A DNA stretch of 61,621 nt from the NCBI RefSeq assembly GCF_001579045.1, contig NZ_KQ970262.1, forward strand, positions 370,323 through 431,943, given 5' to 3'. Position 1 is the first letter of the stretch; each line of letters begins with the position of its first letter. Shown here in pieces: positions 9,150 through 19,151 of this stretch. The notes beneath the pieces were generated by a model. It was not told where the DNA came from. It was given only the letters and a program-made list of their open reading frames with translations, and did no database searches. Made by a program: the position numbers and the translations under genes. The stretch is from Streptococcus mitis. Its GTDB lineage: Bacteria; Bacillota; Bacilli; Lactobacillales; Streptococcaceae.

Positions 9150-10022
9150 TTAAACAAGTTTATCTTTGCTTACCCTCTCTTTTTGACAAATAATTTTCAT
9201 TATTTTGGGAAGATAATTGCTGATTTCCGTCGGCAAAACCACATAATTTTCTTGAGATAATTCTTTGGCTATGGCTGAATGAAGATGGGTCGCTACTGTC
9301 ACACGTTCGTAGAGACTGGCCTGTCGGAATTGGCCTGCAAATCCTGCAATCATCCCAGCAAGCGTATCTCCCATTCCCCCAGTCGCCTGATAGGGACCGC
9401 CAACCTGTAACTGGTAATAATCAGATTGGCCAGCTTGCCAAATACGAGTAGCTGGACCTTTCTCCACCAAAATTGTTCCTTGAGGGAAGGAAGTTAGGGC
9501 ACTAGCCGTTGCATCTTCGTTTTGCTTTTCAATAGCAATTCCAGACAGTTTTTCCCACTCCTTTTGGTGGGGAGTTAGGATAAGCTGACTGGAAGGAAAT
9601 GACAATCTTGTTCTGGCAAGAATAGTCAAAGCACCTCCGTCTACAATCAAAATCTGATTCTGTCTTAAATTAACAAAGACTTGTTTTACTAGATTTTCTC
9701 CAAAAGTATCGTCTCGTAAACCAGGGCCCATCAAGACAACTTCTGCCTTCTCCAACTGCTCTTTTAACAATTGCTGGTCTTGCAGAGAAAAGGCCATAGC
9801 CTCAGGCAAATGGCTGTGTAGAGCAGGGATATTTTCTCTATCTGTTCCAATAGTTACCAATCCTGCACCGCTTTTTACAGCTGCTAAAGTAGCCATGATA
9901 ATGGCACCACCATAAGGATAAGTCCCACCAAGCAACAGCAGACGGCCATAGTCTCCTTTATGACTGGTACGAGAACGTTCAATAATGACTTTTTCTAGTA
10001 AGGTTTGATCAATCACTTTCAT
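9150..10022 (-). CDS. nnrD: ADP-dependent NAD(P)H-hydrate dehydratase
   Basis: A 290-residue YjeF C-terminal-type (ribokinase-like) enzyme that repairs hydrated NADH/NADPH using ADP. Seen: GDYGRLLLLGGTYPYGGA near the N-terminus, VLMGPGLRDDTFG about residue 96, LTPHQKEWEKLSG, and the active-site GGMGDTLAGMIAG near 215-227 with the catalytic Asp. There is no N-terminal epimerase domain, so this is the single-domain form. It has its own promoter (TATAAT at 10043-10048 on the minus strand) directly after a strong terminator, and AGAGGAAAAAAGG as ribosome binding site, so it is a separate unit from the genes upstream. Confidence 0.93.
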   Translation of the reverse strand: MKVIDQTLLEKVIIERSRTSHKGDYGRLLLLGGTYPYGGAIIMATLAAVKSGAGLVTIGTDRENIPALHSHLPEAMAFSLQDQQLLKEQLEKAEVVLMGPGLRDDTFGENLVKQVFVNLRQNQILIVDGGALTILARTRLSFPSSQLILTPHQKEWEKLSGIAIEKQNEDATASALTSFPQGTILVEKGPATRIWQAGQSDYYQLQVGGPYQATGGMGDTLAGMIAGFAGQFRQASLYERVTVATHLHSAIAKELSQENYVVLPTEISNYLPKIMKIICQKERVSKDKLV

Positions 10023-10052
10023 CCTTTTTTCCTCTCGCTTTTATTATACAAC

Positions 10053-10078
10053 AAAAAGGAGGCGCAGACCTCCTTTTT
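10053..10078 (-). terminator. Rho-independent terminator upstream of nnrD
   Basis: AAAAAGGAGG and CCTCCTTTTT form a perfect 10-bp stem with a 6-base loop; the T-tract works in both directions. On the minus strand the nnrD -10 box follows within 10 bases. Confidence 0.85.
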
Positions 10079-10371
10079 ATAATCTTATACATTCCATTAT
10101 AATATTTGTAAACTTCTTAACTCAAATAATATATCTCTTATTCATCCATAAGAGCTGTTAAAAATCACATAGAATTTCTAGACTAAAAGCAGTTCTTTTG
10201 GTCTGTGGGCACAGGCACTCTCTGGATAGGTTTGACGACAGGGTCCCGGATAGGCAGGTGAAGCTGAGGATGACCATATTTCACGAAACAGCTTGGAAAA
10301 TAGACCGACTTCTAAAGTATAGAAAATTAAAGTTTTCCTACAAATGATTTGATAGTTTTATCCCTCTTAAC

Positions 10372-10410
10372 ATAAAAATGGAGAAGACAGCGATTATCCT
10401 CTCCAAATTT
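10372..10410 (-). terminator. Terminator of the LPxTG surface protein gene
   Basis: On the minus strand, TGGAGA and TCTCCA form a stem (with further weak pairing in between), followed by TTTTTA. It lies about 65 bp past the stop of the surface protein gene. Confidence 0.65.
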
Positions 10411-10473
10411 TGGTTAGCACCAACCGACTACAGTTGATAAAAAACTTAACTGCTTCAATCGTTTGAGCAACTA

Positions 10474-12567
10474 TTATTCACTATCCTTCTTACGTAGAAC
10501 AAGACTGAATCCAGTCAAAATTCCCACAAATCCAAATGCTGCTAAGGCTACATTTGACTCAGTACCTGTGTTTGGCAATTGAGATACTTCCATGGCTGGA
10601 GCTGGATAAGTATTCCCACCCGAATGGTCAGTTGATGGTACTGGTTTATTCGAAACTTTAGGTATTTCTAACTCTTCGTTTCGTTGAGGGGTAGGTGTAG
10701 GAGCTGGTTTCGGTTCTGGTTGAGGAGTAGGTGTAGGAGCTGGTTTAGGCTCAGATTTAGGTTCAGAGTTTAATTTTCTGAATACATGTGTAACAACGTC
10801 CCCTTCTTGGTTTCTGATCGTTTCAACATATTCATATCCTTCAATCATTCCATGCTCAAAGGCTTCATTTGGTTGACCTAATTCAACAGGTGCTTTTACA
10901 TCTGCTGATTTTAATGGAGTACCAGTTTCGTCCACCCATTTTGTAATGATTAATGTTAGTTTTGTGTAGATTGGAGGTATGATTAATTTAGTATCCTCCT
11001 TATCCTCAGGATATTCTGGTATATCAAGTACTGGTGGAATGTCACTTACTGCACCTCCTGTATACTCTGGTACATCAAGTACTGGTGGAATGTCACTTAC
11101 TACACCTCCTGTATACTCTGGTATTTCAAGTACGGGTGGAATGTCACTTACTACACCTCCAGTAAATTCAGGCAATTCATTTTTAGGTGATTCTTTCGGT
11201 ATCTCCGATATAGGCTTTTCAGGTGCTTGATAAATAGGTTTCGGTTCATTATGAGTAACAATAGCAAATTTAGGTTCATAATAACGATTAACAATACCCT
11301 TGTTATCACCACCCCTAACCTTATAGGCACGAATTGGAGTGATAGCTTCATGTATCACATAATCCGTTTCCAAAGTTGTTGTCCATTCACGTTTTATATA
11401 CTCGTCTTCTTCTGTTGTTGTACTTGTATGAACAACTTTAACTTTTTGTAAATCATCCGATATCGTCACAACACCTTTATTCGCATACACATAATTTTCC
11501 CTAGACTCTTCCACAGAAGAAACTTTCTTCCAATCAGTATATTTAGCTTCAGTATTAGTATTATTTTCAGAATTATTTTCTGGACTAGTTGCGACCTTTT
11601 CCCTTACAAAATCCGTTCTAAGAACTGTTTTCCTTCCATCTCCTTTAGCATAGGTATCTCGATCTATTACAAGAATGGTATCCCCTGGTTGAAAAATGGT
11701 TTCCCCTGGTTGAAAATTGGTATCTCCTGGTTGAAGGGTCACATTCGCTTTTATGAAATCTTTAGCAGTTGCTTGCCCCTTTTTCCATGCAAGGACTGCT
11801 TCTTGATCAGTGGTAATGTTTGAAGCTTTTACAAATTTTCCGTAATGTCCATCTGAAGTTTCTTCTACTATGTAAACATTAGAAGTAACGTTTGTATAAT
11901 TAACTCCCCCCCATTTATAATGCATATCTTCTGGAGAAACTGGAACTTTTATATCATTAAATTGTGTTGGGCTATAAATTTTACCCCCAGATTTGATAAT
12001 TTTAGTATCTACCGAGTTATATGGTAGTCCATTAACCTCAATATCCTTTGTAACTACAACGCCATAGACATCATTATCTTCAATTGACTCACGATAAGCT
12101 TTACCATCCGTATCATAGGCAATTCCTTCTTTTACATACTTTGTTTCAATCCTTCCACCTCCGACTACTTCAACAGTCGGTTTTGTTAATTGTGAATGAT
12201 CAGAATTCAACAAATGATTTACTGTATTTCTTTTTGAATAAGAAATAGTATCAATTCCATCATATCTATATGGATTATATTCTTTTACTTTACGTAAACC
12301 ATTTTCATCCCTATCCCTAAACTCTCCAATGACAGCATCTACGGTCACTTTTTTAGTAGGATTTTGATCATCTGTAAAAGTTGTTTTTGCACTAGTAGGT
12401 ATTTTAAGCGAATCAGTATCATAAACAGTCGTTTCACTCTTATCGCCCGAAGTTACATCTGCATATACTGCTTGATTTGCAAAAAACATTCCGACTACTG
12501 CACTAGCTAACCCAATTCCTTTAAATGTTCGGAATGAGTATTTTTTCTGTAATTTTTGTACTTTCAT
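10474..12567 (-). CDS. LPxTG-anchored surface protein with tandem repeats
   Basis: A 697-residue cell-wall protein. N-terminus: YSIRK-type signal (KYSFRTFKGIGLASAVVGM) with cleavage near VYA-D. Middle: low-complexity and beta-rich sequence without a recognised adhesin fold, a short QPGDT/QPGET repeat (three 7-residue units), and three 17-residue units of the type PEYTGGVVSDIPPVLDI (about 11016-11175). Then a MucBP/Rib-like segment (ITKWVDETGTPLKSADV), a Pro-rich wall-spanning region (PTPQPEPKPAPTPTP) and the sortase signal LPNTG with a hydrophobic stretch and RKKDSE tail. I chose the ATG at 12567 because GGAG lies 6-7 bases upstream; the ATG at 12582 has no ribosome binding site. Likely an adhesin; the ligand is unknown. 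Confidence 0.88.
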   Translation of the reverse strand: MKVQKLQKKYSFRTFKGIGLASAVVGMFFANQAVYADVTSGDKSETTVYDTDSLKIPTSAKTTFTDDQNPTKKVTVDAVIGEFRDRDENGLRKVKEYNPYRYDGIDTISYSKRNTVNHLLNSDHSQLTKPTVEVVGGGRIETKYVKEGIAYDTDGKAYRESIEDNDVYGVVVTKDIEVNGLPYNSVDTKIIKSGGKIYSPTQFNDIKVPVSPEDMHYKWGGVNYTNVTSNVYIVEETSDGHYGKFVKASNITTDQEAVLAWKKGQATAKDFIKANVTLQPGDTNFQPGETIFQPGDTILVIDRDTYAKGDGRKTVLRTDFVREKVATSPENNSENNTNTEAKYTDWKKVSSVEESRENYVYANKGVVTISDDLQKVKVVHTSTTTEEDEYIKREWTTTLETDYVIHEAITPIRAYKVRGGDNKGIVNRYYEPKFAIVTHNEPKPIYQAPEKPISEIPKESPKNELPEFTGGVVSDIPPVLEIPEYTGGVVSDIPPVLDVPEYTGGAVSDIPPVLDIPEYPEDKEDTKLIIPPIYTKLTLIITKWVDETGTPLKSADVKAPVELGQPNEAFEHGMIEGYEYVETIRNQEGDVVTHVFRKLNSEPKSEPKPAPTPTPQPEPKPAPTPTPQRNEELEIPKVSNKPVPSTDHSGGNTYPAPAMEVSQLPNTGTESNVALAAFGFVGILTGFSLVLRKKDSE
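11016..11175 (-). repeat. Three 51-bp tandem coding repeats
   Basis: Three nearly identical 51-bp units encode 17-residue repeats (PEYTGGVVSDIPPVLDI and variants). Near-identity at the DNA level suggests recent expansion or contraction. Confidence 0.85.
11680..11740 (-). repeat. Three 21-bp tandem coding repeats
   Basis: Three copies of a TGGTATCCCCTGGTTGAAA-like unit encode the QPGDTNF/QPGETIF/QPGDTIL heptads in the surface protein. Confidence 0.75.
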
Positions 12568-12680
12568 CAATTGCTCCAGCATTATTTATATTCAAAAAAC
12601 TATATGATATAGCATATATTTTACTTTAGATCCAAATAAAATGCAATCCTTTTTATATTATTTTTATATGCCCTGCTGTA

Positions 12681-13583
12681 AAATAAAGTGCAAGACAAAA
12701 GACATGTTCACAAATTATTCTACTACAAACCAATCATACAAGCTCTTATTTGAAGCTAATCGAGGAGAAATTGAAGCATAGAACTCAAATCTGCTGAGAT
12801 TGCTCGTCGATTGGGGAGAAATCCTCTACTATTACTCATGAAATGAATCGTAGCTTCATAACACAAGTGAAAAAAGTAAATGGACAGAAGGTCTATTACC
12901 AATCCTATTATGCAGAAGCTGTCCAACCCCTTATCGTCATGCTAGAGACGCCATTGTCTGAAACTGGATTTGTATAGGAAGAGTTTCTGAGATAATTTAC
13001 AGAAACAATGATTGGAAGCCAAGGGTATATAACGTGAATACCTTTGTTCATATCTATAGACTACAACATGGAGATGCAGTTGTTCCTTCAACCAAGATGC
13101 TCTATAACTATATCCATCAAGATTTGATAGTGATTAAGGTCATTGATTTACTAAGAGCAGTGCGGATCCGTAAGAAATTTAAGAAGCTTCCCTCTACCAA
13201 GAAACAACTGGAAAAGGCTATCAAAGAAAGACCAGAAGAAATGACTAATCCTTCCCATTTTGGAGATTGGGAAATTAATTCTGTTCTGGGTAGAAAGACA
13301 GTAGGAGACCCTTCTATTCTGATCTCGGTAGATTGAGTGAGATAGAGGGACTAGGTGTTTATTTTGCACAAGCCTATTCGTCTTATGAACGAGGTAGAAA
13401 TGAGAATTTCAATGGATTATTAAGAGAGTTCATTCCAAAGGGATCCTCACTAAAAGAACAAAATCATAATCTTTTAGAGGACTATACAAAGGCTAGCAAT
13501 CCGCAAAAAAGCTGCTTGAGGTAACTCAAACAGCTTGAAAGATACTCACCTAATCAGAGGAACAACTTTATTGCACTTGACTT
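12681..13583 (+). mobile_element. Decayed IS30-family insertion sequence
   Basis: About 0.9 kb bounded by imperfect inverted repeats: AAATAAAGTGCAAGAC at 12681 and, inverted, AAGTCAAGTGCAATAAAG ending near 13583. Between them are pieces of an IS30 transposase in different frames: a helix-turn-helix start (LLFEANRGEIE), a middle part at 13034-13336 (PSTKMLYNYIHQD, HFGDWEINSVLGRKT) and a C-terminal part at 13333-13524 (YSSYERGRNENFNGLLREFIPKG). Several stops, frameshifts and a deletion between WEIN and the C-terminal part make it inactive in cis. Confidence 0.88.
13034..13524 (+). pseudogene. IS30-family transposase remnant
   Basis: The two largest open pieces overlap at 13333-13336 in different frames. 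The first ends after the DDE-domain start (GDWEIN, first catalytic Asp in GDWE); the second resumes at the NENFNGLLREF block with the last catalytic Glu. The segment between the catalytic Asp residues is missing, so no active enzyme can be made. Confidence 0.85.
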
Positions 13584-13684
13584 GACAAATGGTGTTTGTA
13601 ATCTTATTTTGACAATTTAATAGTTTTTGTATGCCATTCTAGATATAGCTATAGAAAATACACTCTCTTCAGCGAATGTTTCTT

Positions 13685-14542
13685 TTATTTGCTATCCAAT
13701 GTCCGAAGTGCTGCCTGATAGGTTTGCTCCATTAGCATGGTAATGGTCATAGGACCGACACCTCCAGGAACTGGCGTAATATGGCTAGCAAGTGGGGCAA
13801 CTGCCTCATAATCCACATCCCCACAGAGCTTACCATTTTCATCACGATTCATCCCAACGTCAATGACTACTGCACCTGGTTTGACAAAGTCAGCAGTCAC
13901 AAACTTGGCACGACCGATTGCAACAACCAGAATATCTGCTTTAGCAGCCACCTTAGCGAGATTATGGGTGCGTGAGTGGGTCAAAGTTACTGTCGCATTT
14001 TTGGCCAAAAGAAGCTGGGCCATGGGCTTTCCAACGATATTGGAGCGACCGATGACGACCGCATTTTTACCTTCCAAGTCAATCCCATATTCATGGAACA
14101 TTTCCATAATCCCTGCAGGTGTTGATGGAATCATAACTGGATGTCCAGACCAAAGGCGTCCCATATTTAGAGGATGGAAACCATCCACATCCTTTTCTGG
14201 GTCAATAGCCAATAGAATCGCCTCTTCATCAATGTGTTTTGGTAAGGGCAACTGGACCAAAATCCCATGCCAAGCTGGATCTTGATTGTATTTGGCAATC
14301 AGGTCTAGCAAGTCCTCTTGAGTAATGGTCTCTGGAACTCGCACTACTTCGCTACGGAAACCAGCCGCAAGGGCTGACCTCTCCTTGTTGCGAACGTAGA
14401 CTTGGCTGGCTGGATTATCCCCAACCAAAATCACTACCAAACCAGGCACTAGACCTGTTTCTTCCTTTAATTTTGCAGTCTTTTCAGCTAGCTGTCCTTG
14501 TAACTTAGCTGCTAGAGCCTTCCCATCAATAATCTGTGTCAT
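13685..14542 (-). CDS. folD: Methylenetetrahydrofolate dehydrogenase/cyclohydrolase
   Basis: A 285-residue bifunctional FolD that interconverts methylene-, methenyl- and 10-formyl-tetrahydrofolate in cytosolic one-carbon metabolism. Motifs: [18 protein letters not shown] with the catalytic Lys, [38 protein letters not shown] (NADP binding) and [19 protein letters not shown]. The ATG at 14542 gives the usual length; the reading can be extended to a TTG at 14563 but that is not a credible start. It follows the amino-acid ABC transporter genes but is separated from them by a terminator. Confidence 0.97.
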   Translation of the reverse strand: MTQIIDGKALAAKLQGQLAEKTAKLKEETGLVPGLVVILVGDNPASQVYVRNKERSALAAGFRSEVVRVPETITQEDLLDLIAKYNQDPAWHGILVQLPLPKHIDEEAILLAIDPEKDVDGFHPLNMGRLWSGHPVMIPSTPAGIMEMFHEYGIDLEGKNAVVIGRSNIVGKPMAQLLLAKNATVTLTHSRTHNLAKVAAKADILVVAIGRAKFVTADFVKPGAVVIDVGMNRDENGKLCGDVDYEAVAPLASHITPVPGGVGPMTITMLMEQTYQAALRTLDSK

Positions 14543-14641
14543 ATCACTTCTCTTTTCTTTCAATATTTTCCATTATACCAAAAACTGCTAGTACCCTCTA
14601 ACACTTCTTTCCTAGGCAATCCTATAGTTTCAAACTATAAG

Positions 14642-14663
14642 AAAAAGCTCTGGTTGAGCTTTT
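14642..14663 (-). terminator. Terminator of the amino-acid ABC transporter operon
   Basis: Minus strand reads AAAAGCTC-AACCA-GAGCTTTTTC about 30 bp after the stop codon of the ATPase gene: an 8-bp stem with a T-tract. Confidence 0.8.
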
Positions 14664-14694
14664 CACTAATCTTGTCTTGAAATTTTAAAATAGA

Positions 14695-15429
14695 TCATAA
14701 AACCTTACTCAAGAAGTCCTTAGTCCGTTGTTCTTGGGTTTGCTCAAAAATCTGCTCAGGTGTCCCATCTTCAACAACCACACCGTCTGCCATAAAGATG
14801 ACACGATCTGCCACCTCACGGGCAAATCCCATCTCATGTGTTACGATAACCATGGTCATTCCTGACTTGGCAAGGTCTTGCATAACAGCTAGAACTTCTC
14901 CAACCATCTCAGGGTCCAGAGCTGAAGTCGGCTCGTCAAAGAGCAAAACATCAGGTTCCATGGCCAACCCACGCGCGATGGCAATCCGTTGTTGCTGGCC
15001 ACCTGACAAACTCTGTGGATAAGCATCTGCCTTATCTGGTAAACCAACTTTTTCCAAAAGCTCTTGGGCTCTCTTCTCAGCAACAGCCTTGCTCTCACCT
15101 TTGGTCTTGATAGGTGACAAGGTGATATTTTCCATCACAGTCATATTAGGAAAGAGATTAAATTGTTGGAAAACCATCCCCATCTTCTCACGCATGGCAA
15201 AGAGGTCATTCTTCTTGTCCGTAATATCGACTCCCTCAAAGATAACCTTCCCTTTGGTTGCTTCTTCCAACAAATTCATAGAGCGAAGCAAGGTAGATTT
15301 CCCGCTCCCTGAAGGACCGATGATAACGACAACTTCTCCTCTTTTAATCTCGAGGTTGATGCCCTTCAATACTTCATTCTTTCCAAATGATTTATGTAAA
15401 TTTTCAATTTTTATCAAGGTTTCTGTCAT
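14695..15429 (-). CDS. Polar amino-acid ABC transporter, ATP-binding subunit
   Basis: A 244-residue ATPase of the GlnQ/PAAT family. Walker [10 protein letters not shown] (residues 38-46), Q-loop FQQFNLFP, signature LSGGQQQR, Walker [16 protein letters not shown] and the H-loop VTHEM are intact. It powers uptake of polar amino acids together with the permease encoded immediately upstream (start and stop share a base at 15429). No substrate-binding protein gene is next to it, so the binding protein must be encoded elsewhere; the substrate cannot be told from these two genes. Confidence 0.93.
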   Translation of the reverse strand: MTETLIKIENLHKSFGKNEVLKGINLEIKRGEVVVIIGPSGSGKSTLLRSMNLLEEATKGKVIFEGVDITDKKNDLFAMREKMGMVFQQFNLFPNMTVMENITLSPIKTKGESKAVAEKRAQELLEKVGLPDKADAYPQSLSGGQQQRIAIARGLAMEPDVLLFDEPTSALDPEMVGEVLAVMQDLAKSGMTMVIVTHEMGFAREVADRVIFMADGVVVEDGTPEQIFEQTQEQRTKDFLSKVL

Positions 15430-16112
15430 TATTTCTTATCTCCTTGTCCCATACGTTTTTCAAAAGCTTTCAAGGCTACTGTCAAAATAGAAGTCATAAT
15501 CAAGTAGTAAAAGGCTGCAAATAAAAGTGGAGTCAGAGGTAGATAGGTTGTTGTAGAAACTGTTGTAGCCCCATTCCACAACTCCATGACACCGATAGCT
15601 GATAAGAGGGAGCTGTCCTTGATAATAGTGATAAATTCGTTTCCCAATGCTGGCAAAATATTTTTGATAGCTTGTGGCAAAATCACATAGCGCATCGCAT
15701 TTTTAGGACGAATCCCTAAAGAATAGGCCGCCTCTAACTGACCCTTAGGAACTGCATTAATCCCAGCACGAACAGTCTCAGAAACATAAGCACCACTGTT
15801 CATAGAGATAATCAAAATCCCTGGAATCAGACGAGAAAGGTCAACACCCAAAATTCCAACCTGAATAGTCGGAGCATTGATATGCATAAGAGCAAAGGCA
15901 ATCATAATCTGAACCATCATCGGTGTCCCACGGAAAATCCAAACGTACAAGTTGGCCAGCCAAACAAGCGGTTTAAACTTTGAACGTTGCCCAAAAGCCA
16001 AGACAACACCCAAAATGGTTCCCAAAAAGACAACACAGATAGAAATGAGAACCGTCACGACAGCTCCATAGTTAAAATAAGGTAAATACTTAGGTAAAAA
16101 AGAAAAATTCAT
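15429..16112 (-). CDS. Polar amino-acid ABC transporter, permease
   Basis: A 227-residue integral membrane permease of the HisM/GlnP type with about five hydrophobic segments. The PAAT-type signatures [10 protein letters not shown] and the EAA loop [23 protein letters not shown] (coupling helix to the ATPase) are present. The ATG at 16112 is preferred because it begins with the usual short N-terminus before the first membrane helix; the reading from 16175 adds a non-conserved tail. Works with the ATPase at 14695-15429. Confidence 0.93.
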   Translation of the reverse strand: MNFSFLPKYLPYFNYGAVVTVLISICVVFLGTILGVVLAFGQRSKFKPLVWLANLYVWIFRGTPMMVQIMIAFALMHINAPTIQVGILGVDLSRLIPGILIISMNSGAYVSETVRAGINAVPKGQLEAAYSLGIRPKNAMRYVILPQAIKNILPALGNEFITIIKDSSLLSAIGVMELWNGATTVSTTTYLPLTPLLFAAFYYLIMTSILTVALKAFEKRMGQGDKK

Positions 16113-16302
16113 AGTCACACTGCTTTCTAAAATAGAATACTGTATGATTATAACATGTATTGAATTAAAATTCAAACTTTTTATTTGATTTGTTCAAAAA
16201 AACTTTAAGCTGGTAGAATTAGCGAGAAATCTTAGTTTTTTCTAGTCAAGTTGGCCTCCTTTATGGTAAAATAGTAACGATAAGAAATGAAGGAGAATCA
16301 AA

Positions 16303-16533
16303 ATGGAATCACATTTGGTTAGAATCATCAACCGCCTTGAAGCAATGGCAAAAGATGGCGGAAATTTAAAACGTAATTTTGAACGCGAAGGAGTTGTTGT
16401 TGCAGAAGTTGCATACAGCCACGACGAAGAAAATGGATCAATCTTTACCCTTCGTGATGTAGAAGCTCGCGAAACTTATACTTTTGACAGCATTGACTTG
16501 ATTGCAATGGAGATTTACGAACTTCTCTACTAA
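16303..16533 (+). CDS. YkuJ-like DUF1797 family protein
   Basis: A 76-residue small protein matching the YkuJ (DUF1797) family of Firmicutes, of unknown function. It starts with ATG after AAGGAG (16290s) and ends before a clear terminator. It is transcribed away from the ABC transporter, with an extended -10 (TGGTAAAAT, about 16263-16271). No catalytic motif is visible. Confidence 0.8.
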   Translation: MESHLVRIINRLEAMAKDGGNLKRNFEREGVVVAEVAYSHDEENGSIFTLRDVEARETYTFDSIDLIAMEIYELLY

Positions 16534-16570
16534 TCTAAAACAAGCTGGGATTGTCCCTGCATGTCTAACC

Positions 16571-16604
16571 AAAATCCTTTTTGTCTCACAAATAGGATTT
16601 TTTT
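16571..16604 (+). terminator. Terminator after the YkuJ-like gene
   Basis: AAAATCCT and AGGATTTT form an 8-bp stem followed by a T-run. Confidence 0.8.
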
Positions 16605-16664
16605 ATAGTCCTAATTCACAAAGATTTTTATTGTAACAACTTCTCAAAGCTGCAATCTTTTTAC

Positions 16665-16692
16665 TTGCTTTACACCCCAATCCTGTTATAAT
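16665..16692 (+). promoter_or_regulatory. clpE promoter
   Basis: -10 TATAAT at 16687-16692 with a -35-like TTGCTT at 16665-16670 (16-bp spacer). The predicted transcription start (near 16699) falls just before the CtsR operator. Confidence 0.7.
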
Positions 16693-16705
16693 GAGAGTAT
16701 AGAAA

Positions 16706-16722
16706 TTTGACTATTTTTGACC
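16706..16722 (+). promoter_or_regulatory. CtsR operator of clpE
   Basis: TTTGACTATTTTTGACC is the inverse of GGTCAAAAATAGTCAAA, a perfect match to the CtsR heptad repeat (A/G)GTCAAA-N3-(A/G)GTCAAA. It sits just downstream of the -10 box, as expected for heat-shock repression of clp genes. Confidence 0.92.
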
Positions 16723-16762
16723 TTTAAACAGGTCAGGCTAAAGAAAGAAATGAGGTAGATGT

Positions 16763-19021
16763 ATGCTTTGTCAAAACTGTAAAATCAACGACTCAACAAT
16801 TCATCTTTACACCAATCTCAATGGAAAACAAAAACAAATTGACCTCTGTCAAAACTGCTATAAGATTATCAAAACAGATCCTAACAATAGCCTCTTCAAA
16901 GGTATGACGGATCTGAACAATCGTGACTTTGATCCCTTTGGTGATTTCTTCAATGATCTAAACAATTTCAGACCTTCTAACAACACTCCTCCTATTCCCC
17001 CAACCCAATCAGGTGGAGGTTACGGTGGAAACGGCGGTTATGGTTCCCAAAATCGTGGATCCGCTCAAACTCCGCCACCTAGCCAAGAAAAAGGCCTGCT
17101 AGAAGAATTTGGTATCAACGTAACTGAGATTGCCCGTCGTGGAGACATTGACCCCGTTATTGGGCGCGACGATGAGATTATCCGTGTCATCGAAATTCTC
17201 AATCGTAGAACCAAGAATAATCCTGTTCTTATCGGTGAACCAGGTGTCGGAAAAACAGCCGTTGTCGAAGGTCTAGCTCAGAAAATCGTTGATGGCGATG
17301 TTCCACATAAACTACAAGGTAAACAAGTCATCCGTCTGGATGTGGTTAGCCTGGTCCAAGGAACGGGTATCCGAGGACAATTTGAAGAACGCATGCAAAA
17401 ACTCATGGAAGAAATTCGCAAACGTGAGGATATTATCCTCTTTATCGATGAAATCCATGAAATTGTTGGTGCAGGTTCTGCGAGTGATGGTAATATGGAC
17501 GCAGGAAATATCCTCAAGCCAGCCCTTGCTCGTGGAGAACTGCAACTGGTCGGTGCTACTACCCTCAATGAATACCGTATCATTGAAAAGGATGCTGCCT
17601 TAGAGCGTCGTATGCAGCCTGTTAAAGTCGATGAACCAACGGTGGACGAAACAATCACTATTCTCAAAGGGATTCAAAAGAAATACGAAGACTACCACCA
17701 CGTTCAATATACCGATGCTGCAATTGAAGCAGCTGCAACTCTTTCCAATCGCTACATTCAAGATCGCTTCTTACCTGACAAGGCCATTGACCTCCTAGAT
17801 GAAGCTGGTTCTAAGATGAACTTGACCTTGAATTTTGTCGATCCTAAAGTGATTGATCAACGCTTGATTGAGGCTGAAAATCTCAAGTCTCAAGCTACAC
17901 GAGAAGAAGATTTTGAAAAGGCTGCCTACTTCCGCGACCAGATTGCCAAATATAAGGAAATGCAAAAGAAAAAGGTTACGGACCAGGATACTCCTATCAT
18001 CAGCGAGAAAACCATTGAGCATATTATCGAGCAGAAAACCAATATCCCTGTTGGTGATTTAAAAGAGAAAGAACAATCTCAACTCATCCATCTAGCCGAA
18101 GATCTCAAGTCTCATGTTATTGGACAGGATGATGCAGTTGATAAGATTGCCAAGGCTATTCGCCGTAATCGTGTCGGTCTCGGTACGCCTAACCGCCCAA
18201 TCGGAAGCTTCCTCTTCGTCGGACCAACCGGTGTCGGTAAGACAGAACTTTCTAAACAACTGGCTATCGAACTCTTTGGTTCTGCTGATAGTATGATTCG
18301 CTTTGATATGAGTGAATACATGGAAAAACACAGTGTAGCTAAGTTGGTCGGCGCCCCTCCAGGTTATGTTGGCTATGATGAAGCTGGACAATTAACTGAA
18401 AAAATCCGTCGTAATCCCTACTCACTTATCCTCTTGGATGAAGTGGAAAAAGCCCATCCAGATGTCATGCATATGTTTCTTCAAGTCTTGGACGATGGTC
18501 GTTTGACAGACGGGCAAGGACGTACCGTCAGTTTCAAGGATGCCATTATTATCATGACCTCAAACGCAGGTACAGGTAAGGCAGAAGCCAGCGTTGGTTT
18601 TGGAGCTGCTCGCGAAGGACGTACCAACTCTGTTCTCGGTGAACTCGGTAACTTCTTTAGTCCAGAGTTTATGAACCGTTTTGATGGTATTATCGAATTT
18701 AAGGCTCTCAGCAAAGACAACCTCCTTCAGATTGTCGAGCTTATGCTAGCAGACGTTAACAAGCGCCTCTCTAGCAACAACATTCATTTAGATGTAACTG
18801 ATAAGGTCAAGGAAAAGTTGGTTGACCTAGGTTATGATCCAAAAATGGGAGCACGCCCACTTCGCCGCACTATTCAAGACTATATTGAAGACGCAATCAC
18901 TGATTACTACCTTGAAAATCCAAGCGAAAAAGACCTCAAGGCAGTTATGACCAGCAAGGGCAAGATTCAAATTAAGTCTGCCAAAAAAGCTGAAGTCAAA
19001 ATTTCCGAAACAGAAAAATAA
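16763..19021 (+). CDS. clpE: ATP-dependent Clp protease ATPase subunit ClpE
   Basis: A 752-residue HSP100 unfoldase that feeds substrates to ClpP. ClpE-specific N-terminal zinc finger (MLCQNCK...LCQNCYK, two CxxC pairs), then a glycine-rich linker, the first AAA+ module (Walker A GEPGVGKT about residues 158-165, Walker B LFIDEIH), a central UVR-type coiled coil ([17 protein letters not shown]) and the second AAA+ module ([22 protein letters not shown]) with the ClpB/D2-type C-terminus. The zinc finger and UVR motif separate it from ClpC and ClpL. Controlled by the CtsR operator immediately upstream; a terminator follows at 19040. Confidence 0.97.
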   Translation: MLCQNCKINDSTIHLYTNLNGKQKQIDLCQNCYKIIKTDPNNSLFKGMTDLNNRDFDPFGDFFNDLNNFRPSNNTPPIPPTQSGGGYGGNGGYGSQNRGSAQTPPPSQEKGLLEEFGINVTEIARRGDIDPVIGRDDEIIRVIEILNRRTKNNPVLIGEPGVGKTAVVEGLAQKIVDGDVPHKLQGKQVIRLDVVSLVQGTGIRGQFEERMQKLMEEIRKREDIILFIDEIHEIVGAGSASDGNMDAGNILKPALARGELQLVGATTLNEYRIIEKDAALERRMQPVKVDEPTVDETITILKGIQKKYEDYHHVQYTDAAIEAAATLSNRYIQDRFLPDKAIDLLDEAGSKMNLTLNFVDPKVIDQRLIEAENLKSQATREEDFEKAAYFRDQIAKYKEMQKKKVTDQDTPIISEKTIEHIIEQKTNIPVGDLKEKEQSQLIHLAEDLKSHVIGQDDAVDKIAKAIRRNRVGLGTPNRPIGSFLFVGPTGVGKTELSKQLAIELFGSADSMIRFDMSEYMEKHSVAKLVGAPPGYVGYDEAGQLTEKIRRNPYSLILLDEVEKAHPDVMHMFLQVLDDGRLTDGQGRTVSFKDAIIIMTSNAGTGKAEASVGFGAAREGRTNSVLGELGNFFSPEFMNRFDGIIEFKALSKDNLLQIVELMLADVNKRLSSNNIHLDVTDKVKEKLVDLGYDPKMGARPLRRTIQDYIEDAITDYYLENPSEKDLKAVMTSKGKIQIKSAKKAEVKISETEK

Positions 19022-19035
19022 ATCCTATAGAAAAG

Positions 19036-19071
19036 GAGTAGAAAATGAAAATTTTCTGATTCTTTTTTACT
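19036..19071 (+). terminator. Terminator after clpE
   Basis: AGAAAAT-GAAA-ATTTTCT hairpin followed by TTCTTTTTT about 15 bp past the clpE stop. Confidence 0.65.
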
Positions 19072-19088
19072 AAAATAACTGTAATTTC

Positions 19089-19117
19089 TTGACAGCTTGC
19101 CCTTTGTCCATTATGAT
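19089..19117 (+). promoter_or_regulatory. Promoter of the Nudix gene
   Basis: TTGACA (19089-19094), 17-bp spacer, TATGAT (19112-19117): a near-consensus sigma-A promoter. Because it overlaps the upstream part of the reading frame, it fixes the start of the Nudix protein at 19152. Confidence 0.85.
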
Positions 19118-19151
19118 AATAATAACGATACTAGATAATGAGGAAAATTCA

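Larger units (their letters stand above)
10023..10473. other. Intergenic region between the LPxTG gene and nnrD
   Basis: It contains the nnrD promoter, two terminators (10053-10078 and 10372-10410) and an unexplained, relatively GC-rich block at about 10195-10315. Minus-strand translation of that block gives a short proline-rich open stretch (GHPQLHLPIRDPVVKPIQRV), with stops on either side and no start. It looks like a fragment of a lost gene, but I do not recognise the family. Confidence 0.5.

Noticed and set aside
10979-11230. Plus-strand repeat-containing open frame inside the LPxTG gene
   Set aside because: It is the antisense image of the tandem repeats; it has no ribosome binding site, and the minus-strand gene is certain.
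19046-19060. Four-codon ORF after a GGAG site downstream of clpE (leader peptide?)
   Set aside because: It lies inside the terminator hairpin of clpE and upstream of a separate strong promoter, so it is most likely chance.
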